Part shown: one piece after another, positions 56,537-64,000 of the stretch
Position numbering within the stretch: position 1 is the first letter of the stretch
Layout of the letters: every line of letters begins with the position of its first letter
NCBI GenBank assembly: GCA_026196775.1
Contig: JAPHUD010000005.1
Location: 1-64,000, forward strand
DNA: 64,000 bases
Reading direction: 5' to 3'
Origin: Flavobacteriales bacterium
Lineage (GTDB): Bacteria; Bacteroidota; Bacteroidia; Flavobacteriales_E; Vicingaceae
The notes under the pieces: generated by a model
The model's database searches: none
The model's input: the letters and a program-made list of their open reading frames with translations, nothing else
Told to the model about the DNA's origin: nothing
Position numbers and translations under genes: made by a program

Positions 56537-58638
56537 AGTATGGTAAATGTTCCTTTATAAATGGTTTTCCCTACCTCAACTATATAGAAATACGTTCCCT
56601 TTGGCACTAACTCTCCAGATGTTGTTCTCGTATCCCACATTTCTGTAGTTTTACTTTCATAAAGTAATTGTCCCCAACGGTTAAATATTTTATAACTTGT
56701 ACAAGCTTCTAAATCTGCATCAACAGGTAAAGTAAAATAATCATTATGTCCATCATTATTAGGCGTTATAACATTAGGAATTATTAACTGAAGCTCTGCA
56801 ATTACTAAATTATAAGCATGACTATCGCTACAAATACTACTGTCAACTGTTAGAACTACATTGTAATTTCCTGAAGCTGTAAATACATGTGTTGGATGTT
56901 CTTCTGAAGAAGTCATTCCATCACCAAAATTCCAGAAAAAACTATTAGCATTTGCAGAATTATTTATTAACTGTACTTGTGTTCCCTCACAACTTAGGTT
57001 CATACCAACTACTTCAAAATCTGCTGTAGGCTGAGAAATAACTGTTACTGTAGTTTGTATGATACTATCGCATCCATTTGGTGTACTAGTTGTATCAACA
57101 AAAACTCCTGATGTGGTTTGATAGGTTCCTCCTACGTAAACACTATCTCCTTGACATAAGTCTATTGATAAAGTATCATAGAAGTAACTATTAAAAACTA
57201 ATGTTGTGGATAATACGCTGTCACAATTATTGCTTGTTGTTAACGTATCGTAATAAGTTCCTGCTGTCGTTTGAAATGCTCCTCCAACAAAAACGCTATC
57301 TCCCTGACAGGTAATTACAGTATCTGTAGTTGAAGCTATTGGCAATATTGAAAGAACAGTTGTCAATACACTATCACAACCATTAGCTGCTATTAATGTA
57401 TCGTTATAACTGCCTGCTGTATTTTGGTATGCACCTCCGAGCAACACACTATCTCCTTGACAAATACTTAGGTTAGTTGTAAATGTTGATGGACTTATCA
57501 CACTCAACACAGTCGTCAATATACTGTCACAACCATTTGTAGCAATTAAGGTGTCGTGATAACTTCCCGAAGTAGTTTGATAAACTCCTCCGAGCAATGC
57601 ACTATCTCCTTGGCAAATGCTTAGGTTGGTAGTAAATGTTGATACAGGTAATAATGCTAGTGTTGTAGTTAAAATACTATCACATCCATGCACTGAAGTT
57701 AATGTATCATAATAATTTCCAGCTGTTGTTTGGTAATTTCCGCCAATAAACAAACTGTCTCCTTGGCAAATTTCCACATACTGACTATCCGAAACATTAG
57801 GCAACACAGTATCTACAACCAATGTATAAGTTGTATCGCAACCTAATGCAGTATTGGTTACCAACACACTATATGTTCCAGGAGCTAAATTGGTAGCCAT
57901 AGAATCTGTTTGAGCCAATGGGTCATCCCATAAATAAGAAAAATGGCTACCACAATCGGGAGTTACAACAGCAATTCCTGAATTAACTCCATTATCACAA
58001 ACATTAATATAAGTTGAATCGGAAAAATTAAAAGGTGGACATCCTGCAGGATTGGTAGAGTTTGTAGGACAGGTTGCTGTTCCACAACTAATTACAGGAC
58101 AAATCTGAACAGAACCACAAGTTCCTGTAACTGTATAACATATCGTTATGATATCTCCCGGAGTATAACAATTTCCTCCTCCTGTTCTTATACCATTATT
58201 AAGAAAGTTACAATTATTATCATAAGTTGCTGATCCAGAAATATCTGAACTTGTATTGTTAGCTGTGTTGCAACCTCCTCCACCGATATTCGATTGATTA
58301 GTTGAACTTGTATTGCAGCCACTTATACTTAATGAAACACTGGCATCTATTCCTGCTGGTGGTACTATGTATTCAAAACAAACAGTTTGAGGAAATGGGC
58401 CAGTAACTGTATAACACCATCCATTAGCGTTAGCTGTACTATAATTTACAGGATAAGTTGGAGAAGTATGAAATGTTCCTATTGTATTAGAACAATTAAA
58501 AGAAGTAGTGCCACAATCATAAGGGCAATTAGTTGCATTTTCTCCGGGATCACAAACCCCATCGCCACAGCATTGTGCATTAAGTTGAGTGCTAAGCGTT
58601 AAAAGTAATACAAATATAAAAAGTTGAGTTAGTTTCAT
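56533..58638 (-). CDS. T9SS cargo with CQGDS repeats, PKD domain and type B sorting domain
   Basis: 701 residues. Signal peptide (LTQLFIFVLLLTLSTQLNAQ), a Cys-rich N-terminal domain (about 23-190) that is paralogous to the one in the next upstream gene, then a SprB-like segment (about 205-280), five tandem repeats centred on CQGDS (about 285-534), a PKD-like domain (about 538-600) and a type B (gliding-motility-associated) C-terminal sorting domain (about 617-701, PNVITPNNDGHNDYF... NRWGQLLYES). Expected to be secreted across the outer membrane and anchored or released on the surface. Likely adhesin-like. Confidence 0.9.
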   Translation of the reverse strand: MKLTQLFIFVLLLTLSTQLNAQCCGDGVCDPGENATNCPYDCGTTSFNCSNTIGTFHTSPTYPVNYSTANANGWCYTVTGPFPQTVCFEYIVPPAGIDASVSLSISGCNTSSTNQSNIGGGGCNTANNTSSDISGSATYDNNCNFLNNGIRTGGGNCYTPGDIITICYTVTGTCGSVQICPVISCGTATCPTNSTNPAGCPPFNFSDSTYINVCDNGVNSGIAVVTPDCGSHFSYLWDDPLAQTDSMATNLAPGTYSVLVTNTALGCDTTYTLVVDTVLPNVSDSQYVEICQGDSLFIGGNYQTTAGNYYDTLTSVHGCDSILTTTLALLPVSTFTTNLSICQGDSALLGGVYQTTSGSYHDTLIATNGCDSILTTVLSVISPSTFTTNLSICQGDSVLLGGAYQNTAGSYNDTLIAANGCDSVLTTVLSILPIASTTDTVITCQGDSVFVGGAFQTTAGTYYDTLTTSNNCDSVLSTTLVFNSYFYDTLSIDLCQGDSVYVGGTYQTTSGVFVDTTSTPNGCDSIIQTTVTVISQPTADFEVVGMNLSCEGTQVQLINNSANANSFFWNFGDGMTSSEEHPTHVFTASGNYNVVLTVDSSICSDSHAYNLVIAELQLIIPNVITPNNDGHNDYFTLPVDADLEACTSYKIFNRWGQLLYESKTTEMWDTRTTSGELVPKGTYFYIVEVGKTIYKGTFTIL
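57037..57786 (-). repeat. Five tandem CQGDS-type coding repeats
   Basis: Five copies of a roughly 50-residue unit with the pattern CQGDSxxxGGxYQTTxGxYxDTL...GCDS. Two Cys per unit are conserved. They encode residues 285-534 of the cargo protein; copies 2 and 3 are the closest to each other. Confidence 0.85.
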
Positions 58639-58648
58639 AGCTTTATTC

Positions 58649-59707
58649 TTAGTTTTTGATAATCAATTTTTCGTTGAAATATTCTCCTATTTCAGTTTCT
58701 ACTTCAATAATGTACATCCCTTTTGCAAGAGAAGAAGCATCAATTAATGTTTTCTTTACTGCTAAATTATTTTGATAAAAAACCACTTGGCCTAAATAGT
58801 TTTTGATAGCATATGCTTTAATATTTTGAGATGACTGAATAGACACTTCATCTTTTGCCGGATTAGGATAAATAATAATATCTGTTTTGTTTTGACAAGT
58901 AACTGCAATAATATCCGAATAAGAAAAACTACCCTCAAAATCAGTTTGTTTTAATCTGAAATAAGCTGTTTTATCAGTGTTTTCACTTAAACTTTGGTAT
59001 TCGTAGCTAAGTATTTGATTGCTATTTCCTGCACCAGCAATATCAGTTATAGGATAAAAAACAATACCATCACTACTTTGTTCTAAAGTGAAGTAATCAT
59101 TGTTTATTTCTGCTGATGTTACCCAATTAAAAATATAGTTTCCATTTAAACAATTACCTTCAAATGACATTAAACTAATTGGTAGCGTTGTTTTACAAGA
59201 ACTTGCTCCACAAAAAGCTGTTGGACATATTGTTATTGGATCACAAACCGTTGAAGTATTAATACTAAAACAAATGGTTAAAATATCACCGGAAACCGCT
59301 CCTCCACAATAACCTACATATGCGGCATTACCAATAAGATTACAATTAACATCGTAAGTAGCTGTTCCTGTAAAAGTTGAATTACTTGAACTTGTTCCAC
59401 TACAGCCTCCTCCATAACTCCCTGTGTTTATTGAACTTGTACTACCACAAGCATTTAAATGTAAAGAAAACAACACTGTATCAGAATATGGCACCTGATA
59501 TTCAAAACATAATGTTGGGGGATATGGTGGTGTAAAGGTTAAACAATGTCCGTCATTTTGTGCCGTAGCATAATTAGTGGGCCATGATACTATATTATTG
59601 AAGCTACCAACAACATTTAATGACGGACAGTTTTGGGTATAACCATTATTAAAAAACAAACTAATTGTTATGAGGGTTAAAAAAGGATATAAGTAAATTC
59701 GAGTCAT
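58649..59707 (-). CDS. T9SS cargo with Cys-rich N-terminal domain and type A sorting domain
   Basis: 352 residues. Signal peptide (LTLITISLFFNNGYTQ), then a Cys-rich N-terminal domain of about 150 residues that matches the downstream cargo protein, including CFEYQVP, TATYDVNCN and GDILTICFS. A middle beta region (about 175-270) carries an ENxDKTAYFRLKQTDFEG-like stretch typical of reprolysin/T9SS linkers. The type A sorting domain begins IIIYPNPAKDEVSIQ (about 275) and ends in GMYIIEVETEIGEYFNEKLI. It is 11 bases from the PorP/SprF gene and 10 from the next cargo gene. Confidence 0.88.
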   Translation of the reverse strand: MTRIYLYPFLTLITISLFFNNGYTQNCPSLNVVGSFNNIVSWPTNYATAQNDGHCLTFTPPYPPTLCFEYQVPYSDTVLFSLHLNACGSTSSINTGSYGGGCSGTSSSNSTFTGTATYDVNCNLIGNAAYVGYCGGAVSGDILTICFSINTSTVCDPITICPTAFCGASSCKTTLPISLMSFEGNCLNGNYIFNWVTSAEINNDYFTLEQSSDGIVFYPITDIAGAGNSNQILSYEYQSLSENTDKTAYFRLKQTDFEGSFSYSDIIAVTCQNKTDIIIYPNPAKDEVSIQSSQNIKAYAIKNYLGQVVFYQNNLAVKKTLIDASSLAKGMYIIEVETEIGEYFNEKLIIKN

Positions 59708-59718
59708 AAAAATAAATA

Positions 59719-60762
59719 TTAATTAAACCTTGCTTTAGATTTTCCGGTACCAAAAGGACTAGGGTTTACAAAAGTCAATGTGATTTCAAATCCACCTACT
59801 CCACCACTTGCTACTGCTAAATCAGAAATATTAGCATCATAGCTCACACATAATTTCCAATGAGAAATTTCGTAAGTTATTGAAGGTATTAAAGCGTCTC
59901 CCCACCTAGAGTGAACTCCAAAAGCTATGGCAGATTCTTGAAAAATTCCGGTATATTTTGAATCCTCTCTCAACCTGTGTCTTAATAATGCTCCAAATAA
60001 AAACTCTGAATTAGGTCCTTGCTTATTAAATACCAGTGTTGGTATAACAGACAATGAACTATTTGCTATTCCTATATTAGAAGATGTGTGAAAGGTTATT
60101 TTATCATGTAACTTATCAGAAAAACCTCCATAAGCTATATCAGGTTTTGTTAGATGATTATAAGCTAGTCCTACTCTAACAGAAAAAGCATCGTTTGAAG
60201 TTATTGTTTTTTGAGCATCTGAATAAACCCAGGCAACTCCCACATTTACATCAGCAATTCCAAATGGTTTGTTATAATCTCTAAACTCGAAACTAGGTGC
60301 TGTTGGCACATAAGAGTTGCCATCAAACTGATTATCCCAAACCATATTAGATTGGTTAATACTTCGTTGGTCAAAACCTCCACGAACACCTGCTGTTAAA
60401 TGTTGTTTATCATGAATTTTCACAATACCACTAACAGAAAGTCCTGCACTTGTAATTCCCATTTCCGTATCTCCAGCAACATCTTTATAAACATTAAAAC
60501 CTACTCCAAGCAAAAAGTTTTTTCTACTTTTTTCAAACAATCGAGTATCAAATGATGCCCCGTAAGTTTTATAAGGTGAAGCAACACTCGCCCACTGATT
60601 TCTATATGCTAGCATTGCTCTTTGGTCTCCTCCAAAAACACCTGTTAATGCTGGGTTTATTATTAGTGGAGTATTAAAATATTGTGAAAAATGAATATCT
60701 TGACCCTTACTGTTTGTCCAAATAAAGGTTAAAATCATGATTAGTATGGCCGCTTTTTTCAT
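59719..60762 (-). CDS. PorP/SprF-family outer-membrane protein
   Basis: 347 residues. Signal peptide (MKKAAILIMILTFIWTNSKGQ) followed by the hallmark IHFSQYFNTPLIINPALTG and an otherwise beta-strand-rich barrel ending in Phe-containing tail RFN. Members partner with particular T9SS type B cargo encoded next door (as SprF with SprB). Here the nearest upstream neighbour is the large type B gene 28 bases away, so that cargo is the likely partner. Located in the outer membrane. Confidence 0.93.
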   Translation of the reverse strand: MKKAAILIMILTFIWTNSKGQDIHFSQYFNTPLIINPALTGVFGGDQRAMLAYRNQWASVASPYKTYGASFDTRLFEKSRKNFLLGVGFNVYKDVAGDTEMGITSAGLSVSGIVKIHDKQHLTAGVRGGFDQRSINQSNMVWDNQFDGNSYVPTAPSFEFRDYNKPFGIADVNVGVAWVYSDAQKTITSNDAFSVRVGLAYNHLTKPDIAYGGFSDKLHDKITFHTSSNIGIANSSLSVIPTLVFNKQGPNSEFLFGALLRHRLREDSKYTGIFQESAIAFGVHSRWGDALIPSITYEISHWKLCVSYDANISDLAVASGGVGGFEITLTFVNPSPFGTGKSKARFN

Positions 60763-60790
60763 GGTAATTAATTTTAATTTGTTCTTATAA

Positions 60791-63700
60791 TTATCTTACT
60801 AGAGTGATGTTTCCTTGTTTTTGCACTTTATCTCCATTGTATAATTCTAAATTGATATAGTAAACAAAAACTCCTGTATTCATTTCTTGTCCGTTAAAAG
60901 TTCCGTCCCATCCAGTATTTACATCATCACTTTCAAAAACTTTTTGTCCCCATCTGTTAAATATATTAATACTTATAGATTTAAATCCTTGACCTCTCAC
61001 ATAAAACACATCATTTTCATTATCACCATTAGGTGAAAAAATATTAGGAACAAAAAACACAAAACTGTCATCCATAAAAATGGTTACTTGGTCGGTTGAA
61101 GAGCATCCGTTAGCATCTGTTACCATAAGATAGAAAGTTGTTTCTTCTGTAATAATTACTGATGGATTGCTACAATTAGAACAACTTAATCCTGTTGATG
61201 GACTCCATGTGTAAGCTACTCCTCCCGAACCGTTTAAAGTAACTGTTGTGTTGTATCCAACTGTTGTGTCATTTCCTGCAAAAGCTATTGGTAAAGGGTT
61301 TACTGTTAAATTAGTTGTAACAAGACTATCACATCCGTAAATTGAGGTATAAGTATCTACATATGTTCCACTTGTTGTTTGATTTGCTCCTTGCAAGAAA
61401 GCACTTTCGCCATCACAAATACTCATATTATTGATAACATTAAACGTATCTCTTTGAATAATTTGATAGGTAATTAAACTATCACAACCAATAGCACTTG
61501 TAAATGTATCTACTACTGTAGTGTTTGTATAATAGGTATTCGCTCCTAAAACAACACTGTCTCCTGCGCAAAAATCAATTACTTGTGTAGTATTAGTTGC
61601 CGCATTTACTACCAAGGTTATATTTTCTATACTATCACATCCGTTTATATTGGTAAAGGTTTGCGAATACATTCCTGCTGTTGTCTCATAATTACCATGT
61701 ATTAAAGCACTATCTCCTTGACAAATGCTAACAGTTGAATTATTATTGTCTATTGGATTAACAGAAAGTGTAGTGGTTAAAATACTATCACATCCATTGG
61801 CACTTCCACCTGAAACTGTATCAACATAATTTCCTGCTGTTGTCTGATAAGTTCCTCCCAGCAAAATACTATCTCCTTGACAAATAGTTGCTGTAGCTGT
61901 TCCTGTTGCTACCGGATTAACAGTTAAAGTGGTAACTACTATGCTATCACATCCGTTTGCAGCTCCAGCAGTAAGTGTGTCATTGTATGTTCCCGCAGTA
62001 GTTTGAAAGCTTCCTCCTAACAAAATACTATCTCCCTGACAAATAGTAGTTGACGTATTGTTCGTTGGAACACTTAATACGGTAATAACAACCGTATCGG
62101 TATCTCCACAAGAAGAACTTATTGCATAAGTAATGGTATGATTTCCTGTCCCAGCAACACTTGGGTCAAAAATACCATTTACAGTATCTGTAATACCAAC
62201 TCCCGACCAAACTCCACCTCCATCAACTGCATTTAAGTTAATTTGATTTTCGTTTTCGCATAAATTAGCTACAGCAGAAATAGTAGCATCAGCTCCAGAA
62301 GTTATATTTATGGTAATAGTACTATCTGAAGGACATGTACCATTAGTTGTATAAGTTACATTAAATGCTCCTGTTCCTGAAGATGCAATATTAATTTCAC
62401 CAGTAGTGGCATTAATTACTCCACTATTATCAATTGTAAATGTACCTCCTGTTAATCCTGTTATGGTTGGTGATGGATTTGGATCTGACAAACAATAAGT
62501 AGTAGCTGAATAACTAAAGCCAGCATCATCTTTTGGATCTATAATTAATGTGGTAGTTAACACACTATCGCAACCAAAAACATTGGTTAAAGTATCGTAA
62601 TAATTACCTGCTACTGTTTGGTAAGTTCCTCCCAACAAAATACTATCTCCCTGACAAATGGCAGCTGTTGTTGTGCCTGTTGTTGGAGCTAGCACAGTAA
62701 TTACAATTGTTGTATCATCAGTATTTGAACTAGCATCAGTAACTTGAAGTGTAATATTATGTGTACCTGCTGTAGTATAGCAAATACTTCCAGGATTTTG
62801 ATTTGTACTTGTTCCTGGTGTTCCACTAGCAAAAGTCCAATTCCAAGAATTAATATTAGCACCTGTACTGTTATCTACAGGGGTAAAACAATCTCCTACA
62901 CATATAGTATCGGATGGTAAAGTAAAAGAAGCTGTTAGTGTTTGAGGAACACATGGATCTGTAATGGTAAAAGTATCAGAAACAACACATGCATTCTGCC
63001 CTGTAATAGTTACCCAATAAGTTCCCTGTGGCAAACCACTTACATCTTGAGTTGTGTCTGACGTTGACCATAAGTAAGTGTAGCTGTATGGAGCTTGTCC
63101 TTTAACCCTAATAAAATCAAAAGCTGATTGACGCAAACTTGACCCACTCATATCAGTACTTACACGTACTTCAATGTTTGTTCCTGTTGTTGGAACTTGA
63201 TAACAAAAATCTTGAAAAGTAGTTGATAATGCTGTTCCATCACCAAAACCATCATTATCAGTATCTTCTGCTAACCCTGATGGAAAAGTTCCTGATGGTG
63301 GTCTGAATGTAGCTAACGTGTTCCATCCTAAACCATCTACATTATATTCTACAGTCATGTGGTTATTAGGATCAACACTCATGTTATTTCTTCCTAAAGC
63401 TAATAAAACACAAACTTCAATATTTGAATATCCGGCTATACTAGTTGGATTAGTGGTAACATCACATGTTACGGGAAGACTAGAAAACCCCGTTCTTCTT
63501 GCTCCAAAATAATAAGCACCTTCTTCATTAGTTGGATTAGTTGTGAAATTAATAGTATTATCATCTCCTCTTGTAAAAAAGTAAAAAGTACTTGGTGTTC
63601 CAGGGTATGGATTGGCAGTATATCTTACTCCATGTCCATCTGTTTCAAAGCCTTCTGCTAATAATGTAGTAAGTGTATCGAAACCAACTACAGAGGTATG

Positions 63701-64000
63701 AATATCTATTGCTCCATCAGTAGCTCCACAGGTAGAAGCATTAGTGATAGTAGCGCTATCTATAACAACTGTTTGTGGTTGATTTACAAATATACTATCG
63801 GTAATACTACAACCACTAGCATCAGAAACGGTTACCGTGTACATTCCTCCGCTTAAATTGTTTATTGTTTGTGTCGTAGCTCCTGTTGACCATAAAAAGT
63901 TAAATTGAGGTTGTCCTTGTAAATTGATAACACTCGCAGAACCATCATTTACACAACTGGCATCTATAGCAGAAAGAGAAAAATCTAACCTAGTTAAACA
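60791..64000 (-). CDS. Large T9SS type B surface protein (5' end outside window)
   Basis: The frame stays open to the right edge (1069 residues plus stop in the window), so the ATG at 63844 is internal and the true start lies beyond 64000. Visible from the edge: SprB-like repeats (NDGSASVINLQGQPQF... LSGGMYTVTVSDASGC), a carbohydrate-binding-like beta domain, a PKD domain (about 62.7-62.95 kb), one CQGDS repeat (62.54-62.68 kb), two Ig-like segments, five more CQGDS repeats (61.29-62.07 kb) and a type B sorting domain (FVPNIFSPNGDNENDVFYV... NRWGQKVFES). Adhesin-like, probably exported with the adjacent PorP/SprF protein. Confidence 0.9.
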   Translation of the reverse strand, partial: CLTRLDFSLSAIDASCVNDGSASVINLQGQPQFNFLWSTGATTQTINNLSGGMYTVTVSDASGCSITDSIFVNQPQTVVIDSATITNASTCGATDGAIDIHTSVVGFDTLTTLLAEGFETDGHGVRYTANPYPGTPSTFYFFTRGDDNTINFTTNPTNEEGAYYFGARRTGFSSLPVTCDVTTNPTSIAGYSNIEVCVLLALGRNNMSVDPNNHMTVEYNVDGLGWNTLATFRPPSGTFPSGLAEDTDNDGFGDGTALSTTFQDFCYQVPTTGTNIEVRVSTDMSGSSLRQSAFDFIRVKGQAPYSYTYLWSTSDTTQDVSGLPQGTYWVTITGQNACVVSDTFTITDPCVPQTLTASFTLPSDTICVGDCFTPVDNSTGANINSWNWTFASGTPGTSTNQNPGSICYTTAGTHNITLQVTDASSNTDDTTIVITVLAPTTGTTTAAICQGDSILLGGTYQTVAGNYYDTLTNVFGCDSVLTTTLIIDPKDDAGFSYSATTYCLSDPNPSPTITGLTGGTFTIDNSGVINATTGEINIASSGTGAFNVTYTTNGTCPSDSTITINITSGADATISAVANLCENENQINLNAVDGGGVWSGVGITDTVNGIFDPSVAGTGNHTITYAISSSCGDTDTVVITVLSVPTNNTSTTICQGDSILLGGSFQTTAGTYNDTLTAGAANGCDSIVVTTLTVNPVATGTATATICQGDSILLGGTYQTTAGNYVDTVSGGSANGCDSILTTTLSVNPIDNNNSTVSICQGDSALIHGNYETTAGMYSQTFTNINGCDSIENITLVVNAATNTTQVIDFCAGDSVVLGANTYYTNTTVVDTFTSAIGCDSLITYQIIQRDTFNVINNMSICDGESAFLQGANQTTSGTYVDTYTSIYGCDSLVTTNLTVNPLPIAFAGNDTTVGYNTTVTLNGSGGVAYTWSPSTGLSCSNCSNPSVIITEETTFYLMVTDANGCSSTDQVTIFMDDSFVFFVPNIFSPNGDNENDVFYVRGQGFKSISINIFNRWGQKVFESDDVNTGWDGTFNGQEMNTGVFVYYINLELYNGDKVQKQGNITLVR
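61290..62065 (-). repeat. Block of five CQGDS-type coding repeats
   Basis: Five further copies of the unit found at 57037-57786, with a sixth separated at 62540-62680. Three copies share almost identical DNA around tactatctcc (near 61870, 62030 and 62640), suggesting recent duplication or conversion. Confidence 0.8.

Noticed and set aside
57037-62680. CRISPR-like array
   Set aside because: Repeat units are long, coding, in frame and contiguous, with no unique spacers.
63318-63844. ATG at 63844 as the start of the large surface protein
   Set aside because: The same frame stays open to position 64000 and encodes SprB-like repeat sequence before the ATG; the true start lies outside the window.

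Overview
The window is about 64 kb of AT-rich DNA from a member of the Bacteroidota, most likely order Flavobacteriales. Supporting signs are three type IX secretion (T9SS) cargo proteins with type A or type B sorting domains, a PorP/SprF-family protein, a TamL-like OMP85 lipoprotein, PorE-like TPR/PD40/OmpA proteins, a short primary sigma factor of the Bacteroidota type, bacillithiol synthesis (BshB1), and several promoters matching the phylum-specific -7 element TAnnTTTG. I cannot name the genus from the sequence alone.

Left part (1-10.4 kb): an accessory defence island. A structured RNA-like element is followed by a tight eight-gene operon: a small XRE regulator, hsdR, hsdS, a PrrC/RloC-like ABC ATPase with a candidate anticodon-nuclease (HEPN-type) C-terminus, hsdM, a two-helix membrane protein of unknown function, a degenerate PD-(D/E)XK-like protein and a small hypothetical. 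The genes overlap or are separated by at most 13 bases, so they should be co-expressed. A PrrC-like protein embedded in a type I restriction-modification locus suggests a back-up defence that is set off when restriction is disabled. A gene-free, repeat-bearing stretch of about 700 bases closes the island.

Middle part (10.4-46.4 kb): mostly core genome. It holds an ECF sigma factor coupled to a membrane protein with two SUMF1 domains; truC-hslR (with a duplicated scrap of the truC 5' end upstream); two tandem universal stress proteins; a secreted TPR protein and gyrA; clpC; two tRNAs (Arg-TCT, Pro-TGG); Ppx/GppA; an arsR-arsM-acr3 arsenic operon with a visible operator; pdhA and pdhC of pyruvate dehydrogenase; a T9SS-exported esterase; a divergent Nramp-like transporter; an operon running from a PD40 protein through a LecA-like protein and a DUF4846 lipoprotein to a glycosyltransferase and a thioesterase-fold protein; rpoD, an N-terminally extended GAPDH, a HEAT-like protein, an S41 protease and a DUF1573 protein.

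Right part (46.4-64 kb): a cassette-like insertion with a single unknown gene and nested inverted repeats (about 46.43-47.1 kb), then envelope genes (lipoprotein, TamL, PorE-like OmpA protein), an RNA methyltransferase, bshB1, a beta-CASP nuclease, a WbqC-like protein, and a T9SS cargo cluster in which PorP/SprF sits between two type A/B cargo genes and a very large type B adhesin-like gene that runs off the right edge. Two of these proteins carry related arrays of about 50-residue repeats centred on CQGDS.
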